A stretch of DNA of 59,235 bases from Paludibacteraceae bacterium (GTDB taxonomy: Bacteria; Bacteroidota; Bacteroidia; Bacteroidales; Paludibacteraceae), in the NCBI GenBank assembly GCA_017542915.1, contig JAFXWI010000024.1:1-59235 (forward strand), written 5' to 3'. Position numbers and translations under genes: made by a program. Shown piece by piece: positions 1-7,669 of this stretch (position 1 is its first letter; every line of letters starts with the position of its first letter). Below the pieces are notes generated by a model. The model worked only from the letters and a program-made list of their open reading frames with translations, had not been told where the DNA came from and made no database searches.

Positions 1-1
1 G

Positions 2-790
2 CCTGTGAACATCCGTCTGCTCGATCCTCCTTTGCACGAGTTCGTACCGCATGATCTGAAGGGACAAGAGCAGATGGCGAAAGAGATGGGCGTTTCCGTA
101 GAGGAGATCCAGACCCGTGTAGCTCAGTTGGCAGAGAACAACCCGATGCTGGGTCACCGTGGTTGCCGTCTGGGTATCACCTTCCCGGAGATCACCGCTA
201 TGCAGACACGCGCTATCCTCTCCGCCGCTTGCGAACTGAAGAAAGAGGGCAAGAACCCGATGCCGGAGATCATGGTTCCGCTGATCGGTATTCTCTATGA
301 GCTCAAGCAGCAGAAAGAGATCATCCAAAAAGTAGCTAAGGAAGTCTTCGCTGAGTATGGCGTAGAGGTAGAGTTCGAGATCGGTACAATGATTGAGATC
401 CCGCGCGCAGCCCTGACCGCAGACCGCATTGCTACAGAGGCGCAGTACTTCTCCTTCGGTACCAACGACCTGACCCAGATGACCTTCGGTTACAGCCGTG
501 ACGATATCGCTTCCTTCCTCCCTGCATACCTCGAGAAGAAGATCTTAAAGGTAGATCCGTTCCAAGTACTCGACCAGAATGGTGTTGGTCAGCTGATCAA
601 GATGGCAGTAGAGAAAGGTCGTGCCGTTCGTCCGGGGCTCCGTACAGGTATCTGCGGCGAGCACGGTGGTGAGCCTTCATCTGTTAAGTTCTGTGCCCGT
701 GTTGGCATGAACTACGCATCCTGCTCACCGTTCCGCGTGCCTATCGCACGTCTCGCCGCAGCACAAGCCGCCGTCGAGGACGAGCAATAA
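2..790 (+). CDS. ppdK: Pyruvate phosphate dikinase, C-terminal part (5' end outside window)
   Basis: This is the PEP/pyruvate-binding TIM-barrel end of pyruvate phosphate dikinase, which interconverts pyruvate, ATP and phosphate with PEP, AMP and diphosphate in the cytoplasm. The reading frame is open from base 2, so the N-terminal ATP-grasp and phosphohistidine domains lie upstream of the window. Visible family motifs are [17 protein letters not shown] (about fragment residues 151-167) and GICGEHGG, whose Cys (about residue 217) is the catalytic acid of the family. The frame ends EDEQ-TAA, the usual C-terminus. A strong hairpin follows. The apparent GTG start at base 5 is only the first available codon and not a true start. 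Confidence 0.96.
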   Translation, partial: PVNIRLLDPPLHEFVPHDLKGQEQMAKEMGVSVEEIQTRVAQLAENNPMLGHRGCRLGITFPEITAMQTRAILSAACELKKEGKNPMPEIMVPLIGILYELKQQKEIIQKVAKEVFAEYGVEVEFEIGTMIEIPRAALTADRIATEAQYFSFGTNDLTQMTFGYSRDDIASFLPAYLEKKILKVDPFQVLDQNGVGQLIKMAVEKGRAVRPGLRTGICGEHGGEPSSVKFCARVGMNYASCSPFRVPIARLAAAQAAVEDEQ

Positions 791-822
791 CCCCACCCCT
801 TCCCCACAAGGGAGGGAATAGT

Positions 823-842
823 ATCCGCCAATTTTGGCGGAT
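823..842. repeat. Small REP-like palindrome, copy 1
   Basis: A 9-bp perfect inverted repeat (ATCCGCCAA / TTGGCGGAT) with a 2-nt TT loop, 33 nt after the ppdK stop. The same stem recurs at 15250-15269 with an AA loop, and related stems with compensatory changes lie at 7609-7653. No T-run follows on the plus strand, so it is not a standard intrinsic terminator by itself. Confidence 0.7.
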
Positions 843-847
843 CAAAA

Positions 848-887
848 AACCAACAACGCACTCTCATCCGGGAGTGCGTTGTTGGTT
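848..887. terminator. Bidirectional intrinsic terminator between ppdK and the HMA gene
   Basis: A perfect 16-bp stem (848-863 with 872-887) and an 8-nt loop lie between two converging genes. Read on the minus strand the stem is followed by a run of six T, so it is a good terminator for the minus-strand operon ending at 899. It probably also stops ppdK transcription. Confidence 0.85.
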
Positions 888-898
888 AATCAACTTGC

Positions 899-1219
899 TC
901 AAAGGGTAGCGGGTTTGCCGATTTTTTCGAAGGCTTTGAGAAGGGTCTCCAGATCCGTTTTGCGGGTGTCATAAGTCACGGTAACGGTCTTCTTCCGGAG
1001 ATCACAGACGAGATCCTTGACACCTTTCTCCCAAGCGATATTCTTCATGATTTTATCACAACAACCTTGGCAATGCAGATCACAATGGAGCACCACCGTG
1101 CGTTTATTAGACTGCTTGGTGGTCTCTGTTGGGGACTTAGCCGGTTTGGTATCCGCCGCATACATGAGCGGCATAGCGCAGAGCGCTAAAGAAAAGAAAA
1201 TTAACTTAGTATTATCCAT
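899..1219 (-). CDS. Secreted heavy-metal-associated (HMA) domain protein
   Basis: A small (106 aa) protein with an N-terminal signal peptide (residues 1-21, ending LMYA) followed by one HMA ferredoxin-like domain. The metal site reads LHCQGCC, giving the CxxC pair typical of copper and mercury carriers such as CopZ and MerP. The ATG at 1219 is chosen because it begins a clean signal peptide; the longer frame to 1279 adds 20 residues that lie inside the upstream gene. It overlaps the hemolysin III-like gene by 19 nt, so the two are probably translationally coupled. It probably binds a metal ion in the periplasm; the metal cannot be told from sequence. Confidence 0.85.
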   Translation of the reverse strand: MDNTKLIFFSLALCAMPLMYAADTKPAKSPTETTKQSNKRTVVLHCDLHCQGCCDKIMKNIAWEKGVKDLVCDLRKKTVTVTYDTRKTDLETLLKAFEKIGKPATL

Positions 1220-1833
1220 GTTGCTACAGTATGTGAAGTGGCACCTAAGACGATGAACACATGCCAAATAGCATGCCAATAGGCATGTTTCTCATCGTTA
1301 TGAAAAAAATACGCTCCGAGGGTATAAAAGACCCCTTCGGCAACGATCCAAGCGAAAGCGAGATGGGACATACTCTTCCACATCGGTCCGAGCACAAGCA
1401 GCGCCGCCCATCCCATCGCCAGATAGAGGACAAGGGACAAGTTCGGGTGTTTGCCAAAAGCCACTAATTTCCCGATAGCTCCCGCTATGACGCATATCCA
1501 AAGGAAGGTAAACAACGCCCATCCGATCCATCCTCCCAATGCCGAGAGACAGATCACCGAGTACGAACCGGCAATCATCACATAGATAGCTATATGATCC
1601 ACGATCCTCAGACGGCGTTTGAGCTCCGGAGAGGAGACGGCATGATAGAGCGTGGAAGAGCCGAACATCAGCGTCATGCCCACGAGGAACAGCGCCGTTC
1701 CCAACAAGGCATACGGGTACTCGGATGTGTGTTCGTCAGCTAAACGCAAAAGCGGCCACGCTAAAGCTAACGTAGCCGCAAAAGGAATAAGATGTATGAG
1801 AGTATTCGCTTTCTCTTCAGAACTAATCATCAT
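1201..1833 (-). CDS. Hemolysin III / YqfA (PAQR) family membrane protein
   Basis: A 210-aa integral membrane protein with about seven hydrophobic segments. PAQR-family marks are visible: SSTLYHA after the second or third helix, DHIAIYVMIAGSY in the middle, and HAIWHVFIVLGA near the C-terminus, which together supply the conserved Ser, Asp and His residues of the putative hydrolase site. The family is common and its physiological role in bacteria is poorly known; the name hemolysin rests on old overexpression data. The start overlaps the upstream stop as ATGA (1833-1830), and the HMA gene overlaps its 3' end, so all three genes form one operon. Confidence 0.9.
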   Translation of the reverse strand: MMISSEEKANTLIHLIPFAATLALAWPLLRLADEHTSEYPYALLGTALFLVGMTLMFGSSTLYHAVSSPELKRRLRIVDHIAIYVMIAGSYSVICLSALGGWIGWALFTFLWICVIAGAIGKLVAFGKHPNLSLVLYLAMGWAALLVLGPMWKSMSHLAFAWIVAEGVFYTLGAYFFHNDEKHAYWHAIWHVFIVLGATSHTVATWIILS

Positions 1834-2573
1834 TGAACAATTTTCGCGAGACGCACTGCAATCTCGTCCATATACTTATTACCGGTCTCGGGGTTAATAG
1901 GCAGGGCACCGAAGTCGATGGTGACGAAGGGATGCATACTGTCGCTGGTCACCAGTTTGAGATCCTTACGTCCCGGACGCACCTCCATGATCTCCTTGAA
2001 GGGGATAACGACACCCTGTGCATAGAGCATCCCTGTCTCCATATTCGCAAGCACATTGCGACCCACGAGAATATCATGCTTGTACCACACCTCGTAGTTG
2101 TCCCCGAGTGCCTCTTTGATCTGCGCTTCAGCCTGCGGGTTGAGGACAGGCGCCTGACGTTTCCACTCCTCACGCATCCGTGCTCTCTCGGCAGCTGCCT
2201 CACGCACGTGTTCCTCATTCTCATTGACATAATCATCCACCAAATTGAGATACTTATTAGCATTGATCCTCAAGGCAATAAGCAGCAATACATCCGCGAT
2301 GATGATCACACCCGAATACGTGAGCGTACCATAATAATCATGGCTCAAGAAGGGGAACGCAATGAAAATGATAGCGATACACAAACCGATCCAAACGAGT
2401 TTGCTACACTTGGCGACACTCGCTTTGATAGCGTGAATCGTCTGCTCACGCGTCACCTCACGAACCACCTTGAGACGGTCACGCGCATCGAACCAGTTCC
2501 AAACCAAGAAGAAAGAAACCAAGGTCCATCCGATGAGGATGAAGAGGATAGCATAAAGTACAAATTCGATCAT
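1830..2573 (-). CDS. Uncharacterised membrane protein, first gene of a three-gene operon
   Basis: A 247-aa protein not assigned to a named family. Residues 4-25 form one hydrophobic segment, and two more lie at about 59-78 and 83-103. They are followed by a charged helical stretch rich in Glu and Arg (about 118-145) and a soluble C-terminal domain of mixed composition containing VWYKHDILVGRNVL and PGRKDLKLVTSD. The C-terminal half resembles a small beta-rich sensor or PH-like domain only in general composition; no function is proposed. The gene has its own promoter at 2624-2655 and couples to the hemolysin III-like gene by an ATGA overlap. Confidence 0.8.
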   Translation of the reverse strand: MIEFVLYAILFILIGWTLVSFFLVWNWFDARDRLKVVREVTREQTIHAIKASVAKCSKLVWIGLCIAIIFIAFPFLSHDYYGTLTYSGVIIIADVLLLIALRINANKYLNLVDDYVNENEEHVREAAAERARMREEWKRQAPVLNPQAEAQIKEALGDNYEVWYKHDILVGRNVLANMETGMLYAQGVVIPFKEIMEVRPGRKDLKLVTSDSMHPFVTIDFGALPINPETGNKYMDEIAVRLAKIVQ

Positions 2574-2623
2574 ATCAGTATTGTTTTTATAAGGTTAATA
2601 TATGCCTATTTTAAAATTTGCTG

Positions 2624-2655
2624 CAAAGTTACTACTTTTTTACGAAAGACGCAAT
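2624..2655 (-). promoter_or_regulatory. Bacteroidota-type promoter for the 2573-899 operon
   Basis: On the minus strand ATTG (2655-2652) is separated by exactly 20 nt from TAACTTTG (2631-2624), matching the Bacteroidota sigma-factor consensus TTTG / TAnnTTTG. The start codon at 2573 lies about 45 nt after the expected transcription start. It is back-to-back with the galK promoter. Confidence 0.75.
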
Positions 2656-2702
2656 ACTTTTAGTATGTTTTATAACATAAATGGACATTTTTTTTCATTT
2701 TT

Positions 2703-2734
2703 TTTGTATATTTCAATAATTTTTCGTAACTTTG
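2703..2734 (+). promoter_or_regulatory. Bacteroidota-type promoter for galK-galM-lacZ
   Basis: TTTG (2703-2706), a 20-nt spacer, then TAACTTTG (2727-2734). The ATG of galK follows at 2772, giving a leader of about 30 nt. The sequence around it is very T-rich, as is usual for promoters in this phylum. Confidence 0.8.
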
Positions 2735-2771
2735 CACGCAAAATTAGTATAAATTAAAAAAAACGATTACT

Positions 2772-3953
2772 ATGACAACACAAGAGATGAATGCTGCTTT
2801 CGAACAAGCATACGGTCGTAAAGCAGAGAAGATGTTTTTTTCCCCGGGACGAGTAAACCTCATTGGTGAGCACACCGACTACAACGGTGGTTGTGTGTTC
2901 CCCTGCGCATTGAGTTTTGGCGCATGGCTGCTGCTGAGTAAGAATGAGGATGGCGTACTGCGCTTCAAATCGCTGAACATGGAGCAGGAGTACAGTATTC
3001 CGATTTCAGAAATCAGACCGCAGGCAGACCGCGCATGGTGCAACTACGCATTGGGTTGTATTGACATCATTGCCCGCCGTCATCCGGAGGCTAAATTGGA
3101 GAGCGGTTACGACCTGTTGTACTACGGTAATGTACCTGCTGGTGCCGGTCTGAGCAGTAGTGCCGCAATGGAAGTGGTTACTGCGCGCGCGTTTACAGAG
3201 GAGATGGGTTGGAAAGATCCTGACGACAAGAAATACCGCACGGAGTTGGCGCTCATCGGTCAAGCTTGCGAGCATGAGTACGCAGGTGTGATGTGCGGTG
3301 TGATGGATCAGTTCGCTTCGGCGCAGGGCAAGAAAGATCATGCTATCTACCTCAACTGCGACACCTTGGAGTTCGAGCACGTACCCGTGAAATTAGAGGG
3401 CATCAAAGTAGTGATCAGCAATACCCATAGTCCTCACCACTTGGACAGCGGCGCGTATAACGACCGTGTACGTCAATGCCACACGGCAGTAGAGCAGATC
3501 AGCAAAGTGAAGCCGATCAAGTTCCTTGCCGAACTGACAGAAGAAGACTGGGCACAAGTAGAGAGTGCTATCACCGACCCGATAGCTAAGAAACGTGCGC
3601 GTCACGTGGTAGGCGAAGTAGCCCGTACGGCAGCTGCTGTAGAGGCACTCAAGAAAGGTGAGATCGCTTATTTCGGAGAACTGATGACCGCCAGCCATGT
3701 GTCGCTGCGCGATGATTATGAAGTGACCGGTCCGGAGCTGGACGCTCTTGCTGAAGCTGCTTGGCAGGTAGAGGGTGTTCTCGGCAGCCGTATGACCGGA
3801 GGTGGTTTCGGTGGTTGCACCGTGAGCCTCGTCAAAGAGGAAGCCATCGAGAACTTCAAAGCATTCGTAGGCGCTGAGTACGAGAAGAAGACCGGACTCA
3901 AGGCGGATTTCTATGTAGCGGAGATTGGAGACGGAGTAACACGCCTGGAATAA
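2772..3953 (+). CDS. galK: Galactokinase
   Basis: A 393-aa GHMP-family kinase that phosphorylates alpha-D-galactose at C1 with ATP, the entry step of the Leloir pathway. The three family motifs are all present: GRVNLIGEHTDYNGG (residues 26-40, sugar binding), VPAGAGLSSSAAMEV (121-135, phosphate loop) and TGGGFGGCTVSLV (about 342-354). The catalytic Asp lies in MCGVMDQFAS (about residue 179). Length is normal for the family. It is the first gene of a galK-galM-lacZ cluster with a clear promoter 38 nt upstream. A 9-nt tandem repeat begins on its stop codon and runs to the galM start. Confidence 0.98.
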   Translation: MTTQEMNAAFEQAYGRKAEKMFFSPGRVNLIGEHTDYNGGCVFPCALSFGAWLLLSKNEDGVLRFKSLNMEQEYSIPISEIRPQADRAWCNYALGCIDIIARRHPEAKLESGYDLLYYGNVPAGAGLSSSAAMEVVTARAFTEEMGWKDPDDKKYRTELALIGQACEHEYAGVMCGVMDQFASAQGKKDHAIYLNCDTLEFEHVPVKLEGIKVVISNTHSPHHLDSGAYNDRVRQCHTAVEQISKVKPIKFLAELTEEDWAQVESAITDPIAKKRARHVVGEVARTAAAVEALKKGEIAYFGELMTASHVSLRDDYEVTGPELDALAEAAWQVEGVLGSRMTGGGFGGCTVSLVKEEAIENFKAFVGAEYEKKTGLKADFYVAEIGDGVTRLE

Positions 3954-3987
3954 ACTAGATTTACTAGATCAACTAGATCAACTAGAT
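3952..3987. repeat. Nonamer tandem array, 4 units
   Basis: Four imperfect copies of a 9-nt unit (consensus CAACTAGAT) start on the galK stop codon and end four bases before the galM ATG, filling the whole spacer. Confidence 0.9.
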
Positions 3988-3991
3988 TCAC

Positions 3992-5002
3992 ATGAAACCG
4001 ATTCAGTTTTATACGATTAAGAGCAGTGGTGGGTTGAAAGTGGAGGTGAGTAATCTCGGGGCAAAGATCACCAAACTGCTTGTCGCAAACCGCAAAGGGG
4101 AAGTCAAGGACATTGTTCTTGGCTTCCGCACCGCGGACGAATGGCGTACCCAAGAGACCTATTTCAATGCTATCTGCGGACGAGTAGCGAACCGCATCAA
4201 GGGAGGAGTGTTTGAGTTGAAAGATGAAAGTGGAAAGTTGAAAGTTTATAAACTGCCTATCAACAACGGTCCCAACAGTCTGCATGGCGGCATCGAGGGT
4301 TTCAACGCCAAGATGTGGGAGGTGGTGGAGCAAAGCATCTACGAGATCAAGCTGCACTACCGTTCCAAGGACGGCGAAGAGGGTTATCCCGGCAATCTGG
4401 ACGTATGGGTGACCTATACGGCGACCAAAGACAACCGTCTCGTTATTCACTACGAAGCCAAGACCGATGCCCCCACCCTTGTGGCAATGACGAACCACGC
4501 GTACTTCAACCTTGCTGGTGAGGGCAGCGGAACGGTGGACGACCATGTGCTGCAAGTGTTCGCAGACCGATACACGCCGTTTGACGAGTTCACCTGCCCG
4601 ACCGGCGAGATCAAGGACGTAAAGGGCACACCGATGGATTTCCGTCAACCGGTTCGTCTGGGAGACAGGATGCATGATAAGTTCTTTGAGGTTTGGCGAG
4701 GCATAGACAACAACTGGTGTCTCTGCGCTGCCGATGCGCCGAAGGAGTTGCGTCATGCGGCGACCTTACAGGCAGACGGACGGACGATGGAGTGCTGGAC
4801 GACGATGAAAGGTTTGCAGGTCTATACCGGCAACTGGATCGAGCAGCATGAAGGCAAAAGCGGCTCGATGTACGACATCCGACATGCCGTATGTCTGGAA
4901 GCGCAAAACTGGCCGGACAGCGTTCACCATGACGATTTCCCGAATGTCGTTTTGATGCCCGGAGAGAAATTAGACGAAATAACAGAATACCGATTTCTTT
5001 AA
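3992..5002 (+). CDS. galM: Galactose mutarotase (aldose 1-epimerase)
   Basis: A 336-aa aldose 1-epimerase that interconverts beta- and alpha-D-galactose, feeding GalK. Family motifs are NNGPNSLHGG (about residues 89-98), TNHAYFNLAG with the catalytic His (about 169), and CLEAQNWPDSVHH with the catalytic Glu (about residue 305). Length is normal. A 28-nt array of four heptamers (4216-4243) lies inside the gene and encodes the polar stretch LKDESGKLKV, which looks like an insertion in a surface loop. The gene ends directly on another heptamer array. Confidence 0.96.
   Translation: MKPIQFYTIKSSGGLKVEVSNLGAKITKLLVANRKGEVKDIVLGFRTADEWRTQETYFNAICGRVANRIKGGVFELKDESGKLKVYKLPINNGPNSLHGGIEGFNAKMWEVVEQSIYEIKLHYRSKDGEEGYPGNLDVWVTYTATKDNRLVIHYEAKTDAPTLVAMTNHAYFNLAGEGSGTVDDHVLQVFADRYTPFDEFTCPTGEIKDVKGTPMDFRQPVRLGDRMHDKFFEVWRGIDNNWCLCAADAPKELRHAATLQADGRTMECWTTMKGLQVYTGNWIEQHEGKSGSMYDIRHAVCLEAQNWPDSVHHDDFPNVVLMPGEKLDEITEYRFL
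4216..4243. repeat. Heptamer array inside galM, 4 units (GTTGAAA family)
   Basis: Units GTTGAAA, GATGAAA, GTGGAAA, GTTGAAA in tandem. The reading frame stays open through it. The same family occurs in reverse complement inside yggS at 58955-58989. Confidence 0.9.
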
Positions 5003-5035
5003 TTAAAAATTAAAAATTAAGAATTAAGAATTACG
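5001..5035. repeat. Heptamer array between galM and lacZ, 5 units (AATTAAR family)
   Basis: Units AATTAAA, AATTAAA, AATTAAG, AATTAAG, AATTACG. The array overlaps the last two bases of the galM stop codon and ends one base before the lacZ ATG at 5037, so it is the entire spacer. Confidence 0.95.
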
Positions 5036-5036
5036 A

Positions 5037-7550
5037 ATGAAAGGTAAATCATATATTCTTTACACCATGCTGCTGATCAGTAGCATGGTGTTTTATGCTT
5101 GTACGGATAAACAATCCGTCCGTACGGATACACTGCTTCGTCAGTGGCAGTTTACCCAAGACACCACGGAGAACCCCGTTTGGCAAGAGGTCACGATCCC
5201 ACATGACTGGGCAATCAGCGGTCCTTTCGACCGTGCAAACGACCTGCAAGAGGTGATCGTGGTGCAGAACGGCGAGAAAGAGCCGACGTGGAAAACAGGA
5301 CGTAGCGGTGGTCTCCCATGGATGGGCAAAGGACACTACCGCACGAAGGTGAAAGTGAACAAAGAGAAGTTCTACACCCTCGTTTTTGACGGAGCGATGA
5401 GTCATGCCGACGTCTATGTGAACGGCGAAGAGATGGTCTATTGGCCGTACGGGTACAACACGTTCGACTGCTACATTCTGCCGCAAGCGATAGAGAATTC
5501 AGAATTCAGAGATCAGAATTCAGAGGTCAGAGATCAGAGTTCAGAGGTGACCATTGATGTCTATTTGGAGAACAAACCCCAGCAGAGCCGTTGGTACCCG
5601 GGTGCCGGTCTGTACAGAAACGTACATCTGGTAGAGACGAACCCGATTCATATACCGACCTTCGGCGTGTTAGTGCGCACTCCGGAAGTGAGTGCTGAGC
5701 AAGCGACCATCACTCTCGCAGTGGAGCTGCAGAACGGCGTGGAGGAATTCAGCATTCAGAATTCAGATTTCAGAATACAGACCGATATACTTTATCAGGG
5801 TAAGGTGGTTGCAACTATCGAGGGACAGGAAGGCGAAACGACCGTCAAAGAGCCGAAGCTCTGGAGTCCCGAGACACCGAATCTGTATATAGCGCGTACG
5901 CGAGTATATGAGAATTCAAAATTAAAAATTAAAAATTCAAAATTAATAGACGAGGTAGAGACGCGTTTCGGCATCCAGTCTATCAGCTACACCGCCGAAA
6001 AGGGATTTCAGCTTAACGGTCAGACCCGTAAGTTCAAGGGGGTCTGCAACCACCATGACTTAGGTCCATTGGGTGCAGCGGTGCATAAGGACGCCCTCAA
6101 GCACCAGATCACGATGCTCAAAGAGATGGGTTGCGACGCTATCCGCACCAGTCATAACATGCCGGCTCCGGAACTCGTAGAGCTCTGCGACGAGATGGGA
6201 ATGATGATGATGATCGAGCCTTTCGATGTATGGAACCACGGCAAGACGGAGAATGACTACAGCGTGGAGTTCAACGACTGGTGGAAATGGGACATCACCA
6301 ACATGGTGAAGCACTACCGCAACAACGCTTCTGTGATGCTCTGGTCAAGCGGTAACGATGTTTGGAACCAAGTGCTGCCGGACGGTATTGAGATCGTCAC
6401 AAAGCTTCAGGAACTGTTCCATCAACTCGACCCCACCCGTCCGGTAACGAACGGCATGGATCAAGCGATGCACGTGATCCACAACGGGTTTGGTGCAGCG
6501 GTGGAAATACCGGGTTTCAACTACCGCACAGGACGGTATATAGAGGGTTACGAGAACCTGCCGCAGAAGATGATCTTAGGCTCCGAAACAGCTTCTACTG
6601 TCTCCAGCCGAGGGGTATATAAGATCCCTGCCCTCATTCAGCCGGACGCCCACTACGAAGATCAGCAGTCTTCGGGTTATGACCTCGAGTACTGCGCATG
6701 GTCGGGGCTACCGGAGCAGGATTTTCAGTTGCAGGACGATTATGATTGGACGCTCGGACAGTTTGTCTGGACAGGTTTTGATTACTTAGGCGAACCCTCT
6801 CCGTACGATACGGACGCATGGCCCAGTCATAGCAGCTATTTCGGAATAATCGACTTGGCTTCGCTGCCCAAAGACCGTTATTGGCTCTATCGTAGTCAGT
6901 GGAACAAAGAGGATGCTACCTTACATCTGTTGCCGCACTGGAACTGGAAAGAAGGCGAGCTTGTGCCTGTCTTCTGCTATACGAGTTACCCTCAGGCAGA
7001 GCTGTTTGTCAACGGTAAGAGTTACGGCAAACTGCGTCATGCAACGAAAGAAGAGGCAGAGCAGATGGCGAAAGGCGAAATCATCGAAGGAGTAAGCGCG
7101 ATGCCGAAAGTGGGTCAGTTTGAGATTCCTGTTTGGGGGTCGGCACCGAGACCGGAGTTATTGCCCCGATACCGACTGATGTGGTTCGATGTGCCGTTTG
7201 AGAAAGGCGAGATAGAAGTGGTTGCTTATGACGCAGAGGGCAAAGAGGCGGCGCGTGAAAAGATCTACACTGCCGGTGAGCCGGATCATGTAGAGGTAGT
7301 TTGGGCAAACGAGAAAGAGCATCCGGAGGAGCTATGCTACTACACCGTGCGCGTGGTAGATAAAGACGGTCATCTCTGCCCGAATGCCAATAACCTCATT
7401 CGCTATGAAGGCGAAGGATTTGTAGCAGCTGCTAACGGCGATGCTGCTTGTCTGGACAGTTTTGTAGAACCGCAGATGCACGCGTTCGCAGGTCAATGTA
7501 CGTTTATTATCCGGAAAGGCGCAAAAGGACGATTCCAAATTAAAAATTAA
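5037..7550 (+). CDS. lacZ: GH2 beta-galactosidase-like lipoprotein with Asp at the acid/base position
   Basis: An 837-aa glycoside hydrolase family 2 protein with a lipoprotein signal (Cys at residue 22 after SSMVFYA), so it is probably anchored in the periplasm or outer membrane. Order: jelly-roll sugar-binding domain (about 30-190), Ig-like domain (about 210-325), TIM barrel (about 330-620, with NHHDLGPLGAAV and IRTSHNMPAPELVELCDEMG), a DUF4982-like domain (about 630-745) and a C-terminal Ig-like domain. The nucleophile Glu is in ILGSETAS (residue 517). The acid/base position, normally Asn-Glu, reads SGNDVW, with Asp at 441. Three heptamer arrays are translated within it and a fourth supplies its last codons and stop. 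Activity on beta-galactosides is inferred from its galK-galM neighbours. Confidence 0.92.
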   Translation: MKGKSYILYTMLLISSMVFYACTDKQSVRTDTLLRQWQFTQDTTENPVWQEVTIPHDWAISGPFDRANDLQEVIVVQNGEKEPTWKTGRSGGLPWMGKGHYRTKVKVNKEKFYTLVFDGAMSHADVYVNGEEMVYWPYGYNTFDCYILPQAIENSEFRDQNSEVRDQSSEVTIDVYLENKPQQSRWYPGAGLYRNVHLVETNPIHIPTFGVLVRTPEVSAEQATITLAVELQNGVEEFSIQNSDFRIQTDILYQGKVVATIEGQEGETTVKEPKLWSPETPNLYIARTRVYENSKLKIKNSKLIDEVETRFGIQSISYTAEKGFQLNGQTRKFKGVCNHHDLGPLGAAVHKDALKHQITMLKEMGCDAIRTSHNMPAPELVELCDEMGMMMMIEPFDVWNHGKTENDYSVEFNDWWKWDITNMVKHYRNNASVMLWSSGNDVWNQVLPDGIEIVTKLQELFHQLDPTRPVTNGMDQAMHVIHNGFGAAVEIPGFNYRTGRYIEGYENLPQKMILGSETASTVSSRGVYKIPALIQPDAHYEDQQSSGYDLEYCAWSGLPEQDFQLQDDYDWTLGQFVWTGFDYLGEPSPYDTDAWPSHSSYFGIIDLASLPKDRYWLYRSQWNKEDATLHLLPHWNWKEGELVPVFCYTSYPQAELFVNGKSYGKLRHATKEEAEQMAKGEIIEGVSAMPKVGQFEIPVWGSAPRPELLPRYRLMWFDVPFEKGEIEVVAYDAEGKEAAREKIYTAGEPDHVEVVWANEKEHPEELCYYTVRVVDKDGHLCPNANNLIRYEGEGFVAAANGDAACLDSFVEPQMHAFAGQCTFIIRKGAKGRFQIKN
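5495..5550. repeat. Heptamer array inside lacZ, 8 units (GAATTCA/GAGATCA family)
   Basis: Eight tandem units: GAATTCA twice, then GAGATCA, GAATTCA, GAGGTCA, GAGATCA, GAGTTCA, GAGGTGA. Translated as a polar segment (about residues 153-171, NSEFRDQNSEVRDQSSEV) between strands of the N-terminal jelly-roll domain. Confidence 0.95.
5745..5779. repeat. Heptamer array inside lacZ, 5 units (GAATTCA family)
   Basis: Units GAATTCA, GCATTCA, GAATTCA, GATTTCA, GAATACA, encoding EFSIQNSDFRIQ in the Ig-like domain. Same family as the array at 5495-5550. Confidence 0.95.
5912..5946. repeat. Heptamer array inside lacZ, 5 units (hybrid of two families)
   Basis: Units GAATTCA, AAATTAA, AAATTAA, AAATTCA, AAATTAA, encoding ENSKLKIKNSKLI. 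It joins the GAATTCA and AATTAA families in one array. Confidence 0.95.
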
Positions 7551-7571
7551 AAATTAAGAATTAAGAATTAA
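7537..7571. repeat. Heptamer array spanning the lacZ stop, 5 units (AATTAAR family)
   Basis: Units AAATTAA three times, then GAATTAA twice. The lacZ TAA (7548-7550) and the codons for the final Ile-Lys-Asn are part of the array. A terminator stem begins two bases later. Confidence 0.95.
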
Positions 7572-7572
7572 A

Positions 7573-7605
7573 AGAAATAGCTCGGGGAGATCCCGAGCTA
7601 TTTCT
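7573..7605. terminator. Intrinsic terminator between lacZ and the PUL
   Basis: A perfect 14-bp stem (7573-7586 with 7592-7605) around a 5-nt loop, GC-rich near the loop and A/T-rich at the base. It separates two converging transcription units and is symmetrical enough to work both ways. Confidence 0.85.
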
Positions 7606-7608
7606 GTT

Positions 7609-7653
7609 ATCAGCCAAGATTGGCTGATGGAATGTTCAGCCATGATCGGCTGA
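7609..7653. repeat. Two tandem REP-like palindromes
   Basis: Two related hairpins: ATCAGCCAA/TTGGCTGAT (7609-7628) and TCAGCC/GGCTGA (7636-7653), offset by 26 nt. Relative to the palindrome at 823-842, the stem carries paired changes (C to A with G to T) that keep base pairing. Confidence 0.65.
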
Positions 7654-7669
7654 TGAAGGACGGTTCGGA

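Noticed and set aside
1833..2663. 276-codon plus-strand open frame
   Set aside because: It is antisense to the membrane-protein gene at 1830-2573, has no recognisable domain and crosses a promoter.
3911..4756. 281-codon minus-strand open frame over galM
   Set aside because: Shadow of galM, which has all family motifs; composition is not protein-like.
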